NCBI RefSeq assembly: GCF_023159225.1
Contig: NC_063172.1
Location: 45,637,832 to 45,701,831 of the forward strand
DNA length: 64,000 nt
Reading direction: 5' to 3'
Origin: Perognathus longimembris pacificus
Taxonomy: Eukaryota; Chordata; Mammalia; Rodentia; Heteromyidae
The notes under the pieces were generated by a model. It was given only the letters and a program-made list of their open reading frames with translations. It ran no database searches and was not told the DNA's origin. A program made the translations under genes and the position numbers. This document shows positions 11,905 to 25,905 of the stretch, piece after piece (the stretch's first letter is position 1; each line of letters opens with the position of its first letter).

Positions 11905-14900
11905 CTACGCCCGCCTCCTGCAGACCATGTTCCATGGTAAGGGCTCCTCTCCCTGGCGCGCCAGTCAGCGCGCGCATGGCACGCCCCGGGACTCCGGGAA
12001 GCGCTGCTCCCCCTACCCCGCGCCCAGGCACGTCCGGGAATCGCCGGGCCTTTGCACTTTGGACCCTCAGAGAGCACAGCCGCTCCCCTGGTCAGCCACT
12101 ACCTGCGCCTGACTACTGTGGCCCCCTAAGCCGCTTGCGCCCGGCTGCGGGAAGCGTCCTGGCCGTGATAACCTGTAGCCAGGTCACTCAGATGAGTAAT
12201 CAAGGACTATCAATATCAGTCTATCTGTCCGTCCCTAGCCAGGATTGCCCTGTACCCACAGGGCTCCCTAGTCTGTCTCTCCCGCCCTCCTGGTCTTGCC
12301 AGGTTACTCACAGACCGCCAGGGTTCAGCGTGCAGGAGTCCTTGCTGCTCCGAAATTCCTAGAGAACTGAAAGCAAAGCTCCCTTGGGGACGCGAGTTTA
12401 AATCCCTGGGGACAAGTCTCTGGAAAACCCCGTCTTTCCCCCTCTGGGAGGTTGGGAGTTTCCGAAGGGGACTGTACCTTGTGCCCTTTGCTGGGAACCC
12501 GAGTACTGGGGTTTGGCATTATGAGAAGCCAGACTTGTTTTATTTATTTACTTAACTAACATATTGGCTACTTGATGAAGGATTAAAATCGGCATGAGTC
12601 TGAAGTCTATAGACCCCGATGAGATTTTATACATTGTCTTTGCGCAGAATAACGGTTTAAATTGCACTAGCACTAACTTGGCATAGGCTGGATTTCGTTT
12701 TAAAAAATAATAATACAGGAAGAAAATAGAGGAGAAAGGGATGTGAGGAGAGGATCTGCTGCGGAAAATTGGGAGGTTTTACTCTAGAATTTCCGAGAGT
12801 AAGAGGGCAGTGGCAGACGGCAATGTGTGTTTCCTGGCTATTCAGATCAAGTCATTTTTCCCCTCATAGGTAGCAAATATCCCCAAACTGACAAAAAAAA
12901 AAAAAACTAAATAGGACCTGCACAGTAATAATATGAAGGCGGAGTGCATGCTAACAATATCCAATTATGGAAGATTTGTAAGGAATATCCTCTAGTAGTT
13001 TAATACAGAATTTGAAATCAAGGCTATTCTGTTTTCCTTGTAACACTCATGACTTTCCTGAACTTATTTCTTTCTGATGCACTGCTTGGTCTCATCCTTG
13101 TACTACCTCGTATCTTTAAAAAAAGAACGAAAGAAAGAAAAGCTATATATTTCTCATACGGAGCTTTTATTTCCTGAATTATATCTATATGTTTTGCACC
13201 ATGAATTATCAATATACACAATATATTAAACTCTAAACTGCTAATAATTATTGTTAACCATTAGTATCTTTCTTCATTTTTATCCCTAGAGATTTCACTA
13301 GAAGTTGGATCAATGTTAGCTTGTACATTTTGTCTTTGGGGGTGGGGCCACCTTGAAGTACATAAAGAATCTCTATGAGGTCCACCAACTATGCTGTCTG
13401 GTGAGGCTAATTTCACTCTATGTGAGGACCAAACAATATAGTAGTAATAAAGAAAGAGAACTATGAATAATTAGTAACACGGAATTAAAAACTGGCACCA
13501 TAACTGTGTTTGAATATTTAAATCCAGCAAGGTTTTTCCATAGAATTAAATTACACATCACCTTTACATACATTTTAAGAGCTTTTTCCCCTCACCTGGA
13601 AATATGTTAGTATAAATAAGAGCAGCTACTATATAGTGTCTTTTTCACTAAAATAAGAGCCTGTGATAGTTTCACAACTTGGACAGAAAGTACCTTCATG
13701 ACTATGATGCAGAGGAAAAAATGGGCTTTTACATTTCACACAAACACATGATTATTTTTCATAGGAAGCAGTCTAACTCAGTAATTAAAAACAGAGATTC
13801 TAGACTCCTTATTCTGAGCCAACTATATTTGAATTCTGGCTCTTCTTCATATACATAGTAATGTGAAGAGAAAAGTTCTTTGGATCTCTTTTCCACCTGT
13901 CTTACATATGAGTAACTTGTAGGTAAGTGTGACATCAAGTAGTTATGGAATTAAATTCCCAGTTAAACTAGGTTTTATGTGATGTACATTCAGTAAATAC
14001 TTATTGATCTTAAAACTGATGATAGAATAGATTTAGTGGACTTGCAAAAACAATTTATTTATGTTCACTTTGACCCCATAACTTAAGCAACAGAAGAATG
14101 AATGTATTATTTGGCTTAAATTAAAGCCAACAAGAATTTTTAGACAACAACCATTCTAGTTTTACCAAATTCCCTATTGAAAACAAATTCTCCAGTTTCA
14201 ATCCCTTCAGGAGATTTAAAGACAATTCCACAAGCCCATACTTGTCCTAAATTGTTTCCTATGGTGTTGTCTTCCCTGTGACCTAATAGAAAGTCAGGAG
14301 GAGTTGTCTATGCAGTATGAAATAACAAACACAGTAAAATAAGTTCTTATCTCATTGTGACCATTTCAATGGTGCCTTCAAACCAGACAGTCTTAATATG
14401 TTACTCTACATGTAGTATGGAAGAAAGACCTCAATTACAGAAGAAAGTTTACCTTGTTAAGGCAAGCTAGGGGCCTTTATATTATAGATTTGCTGATAGA
14501 AATGTCCCAGAGGCAATTTCAAACATAAATAGTTTTTGTGGGTAGGCAGGTAAAAACCACAGAATTGAAGAGTTTGAGAGCTAAAATTTGCATTTATATA
14601 TCAAGTAAATGAAGCTTAAAACACTCCTGTACCATCACACAATTGTTTGTCATGCCAAACACAGCTTCTATACTGCAAACCCACTTCCTTTGCATTGCTA
14701 TTGTCTATATGAAGCTTACTTAATAAATATCACTGGCAACAGAAGTGTGCTAAAGAAGCAACCTATGTTTTAGATTGAAATATAATTCATACTACCCAAA
14801 AGGACTGAATTTTCCACCAACTCACCAAAGTGAGAAAGTACTATCCAATACATTGACGTAAGTCTGGGATGCACGTATACATTTTTAAAATGATATTGGC

Positions 14901-17423
14901 ATTTAAACTCAAGGCTTCATGCTTGCGAGAGAGCTTCTCTCCCATTGGGCCACACCTCTGGGCCTTGGGGAAAAGTAATTACTCAAAACTTGGATAGGAA
15001 GATAGCTTGTAGTCACCGAAAACCAAATGACCTCAGTTATTAAAAACAGAGTTGACCTCTAAAATAACACTTACAATGGTAAAAATATCTACTTTCATTC
15101 TTTTATTTAATTACATGTGGTATTGTCCTTAAATTTCATCAAAGTAAGTGCCCTATGGTATTTATTTTGTTGTCTCTTCCTCCCATAGCTTTAATACACA
15201 ACAAGGTGATGTTTCTATAAAATCTATGTAGCTCTGATGCAATTAATTAACAATTAATCATCATTTTAGGATGTGGATCTACAGGGAAAATAATGGTAAT
15301 AGAAAATAGGGAAAACTGAATACCATATGGAAATGGTTCATTCAAAAGATCAATGTAATTATATGTTTTGAATATGTGTGTATTTGTATGTACACATTTG
15401 TGTCGTTAGTCATATATAGAGATGAGAAATGAAATTATTTTCCCTATAACTATTACACAGCCTACTTTTTGTTATTGTTGTTGGTCATGGTGCTTGAACT
15501 CTGCTAGCCTACTTTTTATGTTTAAAAAAAAAATGGGTCACCAAAGATCATAATTGACTGAGTAGTGGTAGTGATTTTTATATGATAGATACCAATAGAA
15601 TTAATGACATCCTTACATACTTATGATATCATTAACATGCTTTAAGCTATTGTCCTAATATTAGTTACTTGGGTTTGAACATGTTTTGTATGTACATTAT
15701 GGGAGGCCAAATCAAGATTTAAACTCAGAGCTTCATACTTACTCAGCTGATACTCTACTAATTTGAACCATGCCTCTAGTTTAGCATTGTTCATGTTAAT
15801 TGAAGATGGATTGTACACTGTTCTGTGGAGTCTGGCCTTGAAACACAATCCTTCATACCTCAGCCTCCTGAGTAGATAGGACAATGGGTACCAAGTTTGT
15901 TTGTGATTTCAATCAGAGAAGGCTTATATGTGAAATGTCTTCCACTGAACAGTGAGAGTATAAATAAAATTTGGAAAAGGCACAGACCATATATTGTCAA
16001 CAGAACTCAGTTCACAGAAAGATGCATTACTTGGCTGTTCATCTAGTATACACTTACTGCCCCAAATGATACACTATGCAATTTCATCCTTTTTGTGCAT
16101 GTGTTCCCATGCTAGGGCTTGAACTTGGGGCATTGGCACTGTCCCGTAAGCTTTTACACTCAAGTCTAGTACTGTACCACTTGAGACACAGCTTGATTTC
16201 CACCTTATTGCAAGTAAGAATTTCACAAATTTTCCTTCCCAGGCTGGATTTAAACTATGATTCTCAGTTCTCAGCCTGCTGAGTCATTAGGATTATAAGC
16301 AGTGCTACCTACCAATCCCCAGAAGTTTCATTCTTGATTTAACAACTGTCCCCATTGGGAAACACTTACCAAAAATAGATATAAATCATTCCTAACATGG
16401 CAACAAACTGAACAGAGGTGAGGTTAAACAGAAAGTGGGTTTATGACCACTTTAAAAAATTGGGAAAAGAGGAGAATAATCCCCCCAAAAATGTTGACTT
16501 TGCAAGAACTTGGGGGAGCAAATCCATTATGGTGCATCACTGGGAAGAAAGACCATAATTCTAATGAAATGCCATGGAGTAGACCTCACAGAACTGCCTC
16601 CAGGAAGGAACTGCCTATTCCTTCAAGTGGACTATGGTTTTGTATAGCAACATAAAATTTCAACAAAGTGTAACTTTGAAAGCTGCACTGTCCCTCTTTA
16701 CCTGTCACTATGTTTTTCTTAAAGAGACGTTCAACATAAAATCAAATTGACTAAGCTGTCATTATCCTCTAATGTGTCTTTCTGGAGCATTTAACAAATT
16801 TCAATACACACATTCTTCATTTTCCTGAAGAATAACTTCTATGTAAGAAGTGGATGAAACCTAACCCTCAAATGGTATTCCACTTTGTTACATAATTTCA
16901 AGTTTTTAAGATTCTTCCTACACTATCCAAGAACTAAGATGCACTTGAAAATTATCCGATTAAAATTTTTAGTCACTGTATCCAGTGACCACCACCTATA
17001 ATCCCAGTTACTTAGGAGTTACAATCAAGAAGAAAATGATGTGAGGCCAACCTGGGAAAAAAGTTAGGAAGACTTCCAAAAAAAAAAAAAAAAAAGAGAC
17101 GCATTTCTGTAATCTGAGTTACTCAGGAAACATGGAACATGGATCATGGTCCCAGACCATCTGGGTAAAAAGCTAGAATCAACCCGAGGAATAAACTAAC
17201 TCATAAAGTTCTGGAAGTATCCCTGAAGTGGTAAAATACTCACTGAGAAAGCACAAGGTCCTGAGCTCAACCCTCAAGTCCACAAGAAAAAAAATCCAAA
17301 GAAACAAATAATAAGCTTATTGTAAAACTCTAGTCACATGTAACCTGATAGAACATTTGAGCCATTCTTATTTATTGTTGAATTTAGTTTCTTTTAGGTA
17401 TATCTTTGGAATTCCTCCTTTGA
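11901..17423 (+). CDS. upstream ORF 3, overlapping the IL7 start (23 aa, spliced)
   Basis: ATG 11,901 (A at -3) is 26 nt before the IL7 ATG and in a different frame. It reads 12 codons to the exon 1 donor at 11,936, continues in exon 2 from 17,388 for 11 codons, and stops at TGA 17,421-17,423. A ribosome starting here would bypass the IL7 start, so repression of translation is predicted. Confidence 0.45.
11927..11936 (+). CDS. IL7: IL7 coding exon 1
   Basis: ATGTTCCATG encodes Met-Phe-His plus the first base of Val4. It is followed by a consensus donor gtaagg at 11,937. The tiny first coding segment ending in phase 1 is typical of mammalian IL7. Confidence 0.93.
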
Positions 17424-20400
17424 TCCTTGTTCTGTTGCCAGTAACTTCTTCTGATTGTCACATTAAAGACACAGATGGTAAAGCATTTGAAAATGTTATA
17501 GTCATCAGCATCGATGAATTGGTCAAAGAATTGGTAGGTGTTTTACTTTCTTTACATTTTTGGTTATTTGAAAATTGGAAATATAGTGTGTGTGTGTGCT
17601 GGTCCTGGCATTTGAACTCAGGCCTAGACACTGTCCCTGAGCTTTTTTGCTCAAGGCTAATACTCTACTACTTGATCCACAGCTCTATTTCTGGCTGTTG
17701 GGTGGTTAATGGGACATAATAGTCTCACAGACTTTCCTGTTCAGGTTGGCTTTGAACTGCCATCCTTATATCTCAGCATCCACAATAGCTAAGATTACAG
17801 ACATGAGCCACTATTGCTCATCCAGGTAAGTAGTTCTGTAATACATTATCTATCTGTATTTCTTCACAAGGATGAGAAATAGCTACAGAATGCAATGTAA
17901 TGAACTACCAAATATGATTTATACTTGGCCTCATTTTGTCCATTAAGAATAAACATTTTCTAGCCTGTAAGACTCCCAATATCCACGTTAGACACATTCC
18001 TCTTTACTACCAAATTTCTTATAGCACTACATGTGTTTTCTTATCCACATACTGTGTTACTTCTGAGATATATCCTTTAGGAAATGTACAATAACAAGAG
18101 TATTATATTTAAAAATTATGGTGCAAGCAAACATGAGTTATTTTAACTGAATGTGCACCTAAGTCTTTATAGGCATGTGTATATATTATTATAATATTTC
18201 TATCCTATAATTTATTGCTACAGAAAGATTTTTTTTACCAGTATATACAGTATCCAGTGATTTCAGATGAGATACAGTGATAGCGTGGGTATAACCACAG
18301 AGGATCATCAACAAAAGAAGCTATGGTTTCACATGGCATGTTGACAGTAATTACAACAGGGATATAACACTAATTTCCATAACATGGAGTTCATTTCACT
18401 TAGCATCAATCTATGCGTTCATAGGGGCATAGCTATTAGGTTCTTGTGACCCTCTGCTGTGACTAGCCTAAACCTTTGATAATTATTCCCTATGAGTGAA
18501 ACCATAGAATCCATGTATCTTTGGGTCTAGGGAAGTGAAAGGGAATATCAAAATCGAGAGACAAAGGATAAAAAGACAAACGACTCCAAAAGCAATACTT
18601 GCAAAACCATTTGGTGTAAACCAACTGAATAATTCATGGAGGAAGAGGGAAATGGGGAAGGAGGAGGGGGGAGTGAGGGAGGAGGTAACAAACAGTACAA
18701 GAAATGTACCCAAAGCCTAATGTATGAAACTGTAATCCCTCTGTACATCACTTTGACAATAAAAAAAGAAAAGAAATACCATTAAAATAGATTGTTTAAA
18801 CAAAAATAAAGACAATTTGTATACAGAGGGTTTTTTAATACTGGGTATTATGATTTAGAGCATATTATAATTTACAGAAAAGTGGAGCAAAAAGTAGAGA
18901 ATTTCCATGTATCCCTCTTCTATCTGCAAGATTTCCCCTTTGTATTTTGAATTGGTGGAGTGCATTTTTTGCAACTTATGGGACAGCATTGATTCATTGT
19001 TGTTAAAAAGCCCATAGTTCACATTAGAATTTACACTGCTGTGCATTGTCATGGGTATTGATAAATGTGTAATGTCATGTACTGATGGGTAAGGCATAAA
19101 ACAGAATGGTATCACGGCTCTAAAATTCCCAATCCCACTGATTCATGCATTCTTTCCTTTCTTCCCCTGGGGCCCCTGAAAAACACTGATCTTTTTGTCT
19201 TTCTAGTTTTACCCTTTCTGTAATGTGATGTTGCTAGAATCTTACTGGGATGTTTTCTTCAGATTTTTTTTTCATGACATTCTGTCACTTGATAGTTCAT
19301 TTCTTTTATTGTAAAAATAATATTCTATTCTGTAAATGTACTAGTTTATTCACTTATTGAAAGATATAAGTAAGGTGTTTTTTCAATTTTTCACAATTAT
19401 GAATAAAGGCTTCTGCACACATTCATATGGAAATACTAGATTTGGGCTAATTTAGGTAAATCCTTATTCGCACATTGCTGAATTCTCTGTTTAGATCTTT
19501 ATGAAGCTGTCCTTCTATCTTTGAAAGTGGTCATATCGTTTTGCTTTCTTACTGACATCTCCTTCTTGCAAAGGAAGAATCTGAGACATGTTGACCTAGT
19601 GGTAGTGCCAGGCTCTCTGTGATCTTTATAGCCACTCTCATTCTTGCAATAGCAAGACAGTTTATTTACTCTTTAAGCTTGTATTTGGGGCCAGATATAT
19701 ACAAGTTACTACGAAAAACTTTTTCATATAGATGTCGGATACTGGGGTGTAAATACAATGATATACAAATCATTACATACACAATGGATCTATACAATGA
19801 TAGATCCTTCTTTTTAAGAAACTTATATTGGATAATGGGTAAGTTTTGGCAGATGGCTTTCATCTTGTCATTTCAAGTAGATTGATTGTGAGCCAAATTC
19901 AGAAAGGAAACATTAACTGTGCTTTAGGAGCTGCAGAGATTACACTGAGAAGAGACTTTGTTGTGGGATACAAATGATCACCATGATTTTTAAACAGTAT
20001 ATACTTTTGGTAAAATTTGTTGAGAGTATACTTTGAATATATATTTATTTGTATAACATTCATTTAGTAACCTCTATATACATTAATAATGATAGACTGA
20101 AAATGATGATGTGCTCAAAAACTGAAACTTTTCAAAGTATGATGTTTAAAACTAGATAGAATTTCTAACATTTCTCCTTCAAGTAGAAATGAAGTAGAAT
20201 TGTTGATATACAATCAATAGATATGCTAAGAGCTCCAGAGTCTAAAAGGAGCCCAAGTTAAGATAACTTTATTCTTTAACTCTAATGCAAGTGGAAGAAT
20301 AGGTTTTTAGGAATTTGTAACGTGCCTCCCTACATATAGTTTCCCAAATATGTGTTACCTAGAATTAGAGTGACTGAATTGGATGTGTTATTTTAATAAG

Positions 20401-23400
20401 GCTTCTGGATACAAATTAGCAAATTATTTTCTGAAGAGGATTGATCTATTTGCAATTCTCCCATCAGTGTATGAGATCATTCTTGTTTGCTTTACATAAT
20501 TTTACTTTGTTATTTTTAAGGTCATCTGCAAAGGCAATAGAAAAAAATCACATTTTGATGTACATTTCTTTAATTCCTTGTGACAACAAATGTCTTCATA
20601 TTTGTTCATCAATAATGTTTTCTAAAGTTATCTGACGTTAGGAAAGAATTCTTTCATCTTTTGTTACTCTTGTAGCTTAGTGAAGGTGTGGATGCTATCC
20701 CTGAGCTCTGTTGTTCAACACTAGCACTGTATGATTTTGACCCACAGCTCCACTTCCTGTTTTTGAATAGTTAATTGGAGATGAGTCTTATAGGGATTTT
20801 GCCTGGGCTGGCTTTGAACTGCTATCCTCAGATCTCAGCCTCCTGCATAGCTGGGATTACAGGCATGAACCACTGGCATCTGGCTTTTTATATATTTCAG
20901 AGTGGCATGATCATTCATCATCGCTCTCTAATTCCAAACTAGTTTTAGCACCACTAAAGAAATTCTGAACCCATTGGTATTATTTTTTATTTCCCTTTTC
21001 CACCCATTGGCAAACTCATTTGCTTTGTCAGTGTGGACTTACCTATTCTAAACATTTCAATAAATGAAATTACATAATACGTAAACTTTACATTGGCATT
21101 TTTGACAACATATTGTTCCTAAAGTTTGTCCATGTCGTATGAATCAGTAATTTATTCTCTTTATGTTTTAATAAACATCTTGCTTATTCATTAGTTGTTG
21201 GACATTTGGGGTTTACACTATGGGCTATTGGGAATTACACTGTTAGGAATATTGGTATGAAAGTTTTCAAGTGCTTAGGAAAGAAATTGATGAGTCATCT
21301 AAAAATTACTCATTGGTTTGTGAATCACCTAGATTTTTGTGAAAAGGATGTAGATAATGGGCTGGGAATATGGCCTAGTAGCAAGAGTGCTTGCCTCGTA
21401 TACATGAAGCCCTGGGTCGATTCCTTAGCACCACATATAGAAAAGTCCAGAAGTGGTGCTGTGGCTCAAGTGGCAGAGTGCTAGCCTTGAGCAAAAAGAA
21501 GCCAGGGACAGTGCTCAGGCCCTGAGTTCAAGCCCCAGGACTGGCCAAAAAAAAAATGATGTGGATAATTTGTAGAGTAGGACAGTTTTGTTGATTATAA
21601 TTCTCTGGCAATTCAAGTAAGCATTAAAATCAATTTACAAACCATGAATTGGGATGTCTATAAAGAGTACAGGTTTCTTTAAAGTGTTTAAAACTCTCAG
21701 ATCCATGAACACAGGTTAGAACACAGGTTAGATTCCAACTTATTTAGATTTTTCTTTTATTTCTTTCAAGATTTTTTTATGATTTTGAAACTATATGTGA
21801 TTTTCTCATTGAATTTATTTCTAAGTATTTTATATCAGTGACAATACTGAAGTTGCCTGCTTAATTTCAGTATTTAGGATGACTAATGATTAATAACTAT
21901 AATCCTTGAATACTTACTTCTTTACCTTGCTTCTCCGCACTAGTCTATATGTGGCTTAAGTACACATTTTAAAGTGTTAGGTGCTTTTTGATATGAAGTA
22001 GTTTGAAGGGTTATATAATATTATTTTGTCTCTGATAATATGAAACATCATTATAAATAATTTTGTATTCATAATAATTTACTTTGCTTAAATTTTACCA
22101 ATAACCTGTATTGTGAGATTCTCAGTGACAAAAATAGAGCAAAATGCAGTGCCTACTGGAAACAACCAATGTTTGAAAAATGATTCAGTGTGATAACAAC
22201 CATACAAAAATTGCATTTTACTTACAATATATGAGCTTATAAGAACTAAATCTAATAGATTAAAATAGACAATTCGACACCTCTGTCTGCAGATTTTTTT
22301 TTGTATTTTTTCTACTTAGAGATTGAACTCAAGACCTCAAGTATTCAAGAAAACTCTTTACATGTCAATTTTGCCCTTAGCTGGACTTTCAGTATCTTCG
22401 ATGGCATCTCTGTTTGGGTTTCAGGGAAGGGACTCTTACAGATGCAGTTTCAATGTTTGCACTTAAAGCTCCTAATACCTTCAGTTCTATACTTCTCCCA
22501 TGAATTCCATAACCATTTAGTTAAGACATCAACTGGAAATATCTACTCAGCTGTACCAAGACATAGCATGCATAATAGTAACTTAGTTATCATTTTCATC
22601 CTGTTTGTGCTTCATTGTTCTCTACCTTAGTTTATTGTATTAGCTCTTACAGAGTCCTTCAATCCTGAAAGCATGGAATTGTCCTTGACACTCCTATTTC
22701 TTAACTTATCCATCATTTAATTCTATAGTCTATTTTCTTAACACCTCTGTAAGTCATTCACTCTTATTTTTATTACCATGTCTTATGACAAATAGTCTTC
22801 AGAGCTCCCTGGGATGACTTTCAAAGCACTCAGTAGGCCCCTAACACATTTTCTAGTCTCCAGGATTCAGTTGTTCTTCAAACTGACATGAGTTGTTCTT
22901 CCCAAATTCAGATTGAATACTGTTTCCTCTTAGAAACAAATCTTGTTAAGACATTAATATCTTCCGCCCTTGGTACCTATGGATTTTGGTCTTGCAAATG
23001 GACGCTTTGCTAACAGAAATGGTTGAAAAAGGATCAAATTCTAGTCAAATATGGTTTTAAAACTATGTCTACATATATTATGTTTAAATTACTCTAGTTA
23101 GCTTAAACTATTTAAATTGACTACAATAAAACTAGCTTTTTATGATATCAAGCTAGACTACAGTGCAAAATACATTTCCTACCCACATAATAAAGAACTG
23201 TAATGGAATTATCTGAAGCTAAGTAAAATAAGTTGCTTCTTAGGGCTGAGACTTTTTTGTTTTGTGAATAAATTTTAAGTTATAAAAAATGAGAGAAGAA
23301 TACAGAACATGGCAAAACTCTGAGGGACTTAAGAAAAAAAAGGCAGCAACTGTGTATATGCAAGAAACCTACTTTAAATGTAAATGTACATACAAATAAA

Positions 23401-25841
23401 TCAGAGTTGAATCAGGTGTATTTATTTCAGACAAAGCAGACTTCAGGGCAAAGATGATTACCATTGATAAAGAGGCATTGCATAATAAGATGATCAATTC
23501 CCCTAGAGGCATTAGAAGCCTTAGTGTGTATACGCCTTTTAAGGGCACCAAAATCTGTAAGCAAATACTGATAAATTACATGGAGAAATAAATAAATCTC
23601 CTATTAAGGTTTTAAAATGTCAGTTTTCTTCTATCAGTAACTAAGTCTAAATTTGTCAACCAGAAAATTAGTAAGGGTATAATTAAAGTGAAAATCAACA
23701 CGAATCAGTCTGATCTGATTTTATTTTCAATGTGACTTACCCAACAATAGCAAAATACAAGTGTTTTGAAAATCATACGGAATATTCACCAACTTTGAAC
23801 ACATTCTGAGATATAAAACACATCTTAAAGATATAAGACATGTGCCCAAATGAGAACAATTATACAAGAAATAAACAAGAAAGACTGAGTGAAAACTTCC
23901 CCATGCCTGGAGATCAAATAATATACAACCTTAGATAATATATTAATAAACACAAATTCTCAAAAAAATAAACAACATGTTGAACTGAACGTAATAAATA
24001 TGTCACAAGTATTGTAAGGACTCAGTGAGGATAGTGTTTAGAACATTTAATGAATATATCAGGAAAGACATAAATCTAGGCTTCCACTTTAGGAAAGTAA
24101 AAAGGCTAAATTCATCTGAAGAAAAAAAACACAATACAATTACAGATAAAATTGAAAATGAAGAGTTAGGCAGTGCATATTAACATGCATGGAGATTCCA
24201 TACTGATAATGTGTCTGTTTTTTCTCACTTGAACTGTATACTCACTGCAGTTTGAATCAAAGGTAGACATTTATTCCCTGATGTTTATAATTGGACTCAA
24301 AAGTTAATGTAGAATATAAAAAATAACCAATACAATACTGATTAACAAAAAGTCTACTACATAAGTGTTAAAATTTTTAGCAAGTAAAGGTAATAAAGCT
24401 GTGAGATACTGATGAAAAATAGCCAGATCAACAGAACTAAGTAGCCTTCAGAAAGACACATACCAGTATGCTTAACTGACTTTCCAAAAATGATGCTGAA
24501 ACAAATGATCCCAAAGAAACAGAACAAAATAAAACAAATCAGACCTTATACTTTTCACACAAGTTGAACAAATGCAAAACACAAAACTATAAAACCAGTA
24601 GGAAAAAATATAGGAGGAAAAATTCTAATTTTCCTTGAATTTTATGGTGACTTTAAAAATTGAGTCAAATAGTACACAGTCCACTTAAAAGAAAAAAAGA
24701 ACACATGATAATTCAGTATTCATGAAGTTGAACTTACTGCTAATAGAATGAAAGACAAGCTAAAGACTGGGGTAAAATGTCTGTAAAAGGTATCTGAGTG
24801 AGGACTTACATTAAAATTATCTGAATGACTGTTAATCTACAAAAGAAACAATCTAATGAGAACAAAGTTTCTGAAAGTTACTCTGCCCACAAATAATTTA
24901 CATAGACAATGAGTATATAATTGATCAATATTATTTCACTAACGAACTGGAAATTAAAACATGAGCTAATATTACACCAGTTAGAATGTCTAAACTATAC
25001 AACAGTAGCATTAAACATTGGCAATTTTTTTTTTCCAAACTGGTGGTATCAGTTTACAAGTCTACCAGCATTTAATTAGAATCCCCCTTTTTCTCCATAT
25101 TGGCCACCATTTACAAATTATAGTTAGATTAAAAATCAGATCATGTCATTTTGTTGTTTATTCAAATTCAAAATCAAGTATTTATTGAGAGTTCTCAGCC
25201 AATCAGCCACTCAGGCTACCACAGTGAACAAAGGGGCAGAGCCATCTTTACAAATTCTGCAGTGACATAATGGTACCTAGGAAAAAATTCCAATCTGTGA
25301 GTGTGTGTGTGTGTGTTTGTGTATGCACGCGTGTGCACAGCTGCTCCTAGGACTTGAACTCAGGAACCATCCTGAGAAGTTATGTGTTTTTTTTCATTGT
25401 AAAGGTGATGTACAGAGGAGTTACAGTTACATGACTGTTAATGAGTACATTTCCTTTTGAACAGTGTCACTCCCACCCCCAATTCTCTCCCAGTTTGTTC
25501 CCCTCCCCACTTCCCTCTCCCCTAATTTGTTTGGAGGGAACATAATGTCTAGTTGGTTTCACTGCTGAATTGTTTTTTCCTACCCCTTCAGTCACAGCTC
25601 CACTTCCAGCCTTTTGGGGAATAGTTAATTAGAGATAAGAATCTCATAGTCTTTCCTGCTTGGACTGCCTTTGAACTGTGATCCTCAGACCTCAGCCTCT
25701 TCATTAGCTAGAATTGTAGGCATGAGCCACCAGCACTCAGTTCAACTTCCCTTTTATTTTAGGCACAACATTAATAGTCCAGGCTAATTTTGAGGATTTG
25801 TTCATATACTGTGTTTCTATAATCCAACTTCACCAAGTCAG

Positions 25842-25905
<64 letters not shown>

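Larger units (their letters stand above)
11705..12175. promoter_or_regulatory. CpG island / IL7 promoter and exon 1 region
   Basis: The sequence turns abruptly GC- and CpG-rich (gccggcgcgg, tggcgcgccagtcagcgcgc, gggaatcgccgggcc) within an AT-rich window. It covers the IL7 leader, the first coding exon and the start of intron 1. No clear TATA box was seen. The long ORFs here reflect base composition. Confidence 0.8.
11937..17387 (+). other. IL7 intron 1
   Basis: 5,451 bp, gtaagg...atttag. The first 240 bp are CpG-rich. The rest holds a MIR-like copy, partial tRNA-like SINE pieces (about 14,890-14,965 and 15,690-15,890, minus strand) and composite SINEs at 16.1 and 17.0 kb. No further exon was recognised. 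Confidence 0.85.

Noticed and set aside
11311..12362. Long ORFs on both strands around the IL7 first exon
   Set aside because: They follow the low stop-codon density of the CpG island and the CA repeat. The real coding part of this exon is ten bases; the short uORFs were kept separately because of their position in the leader.
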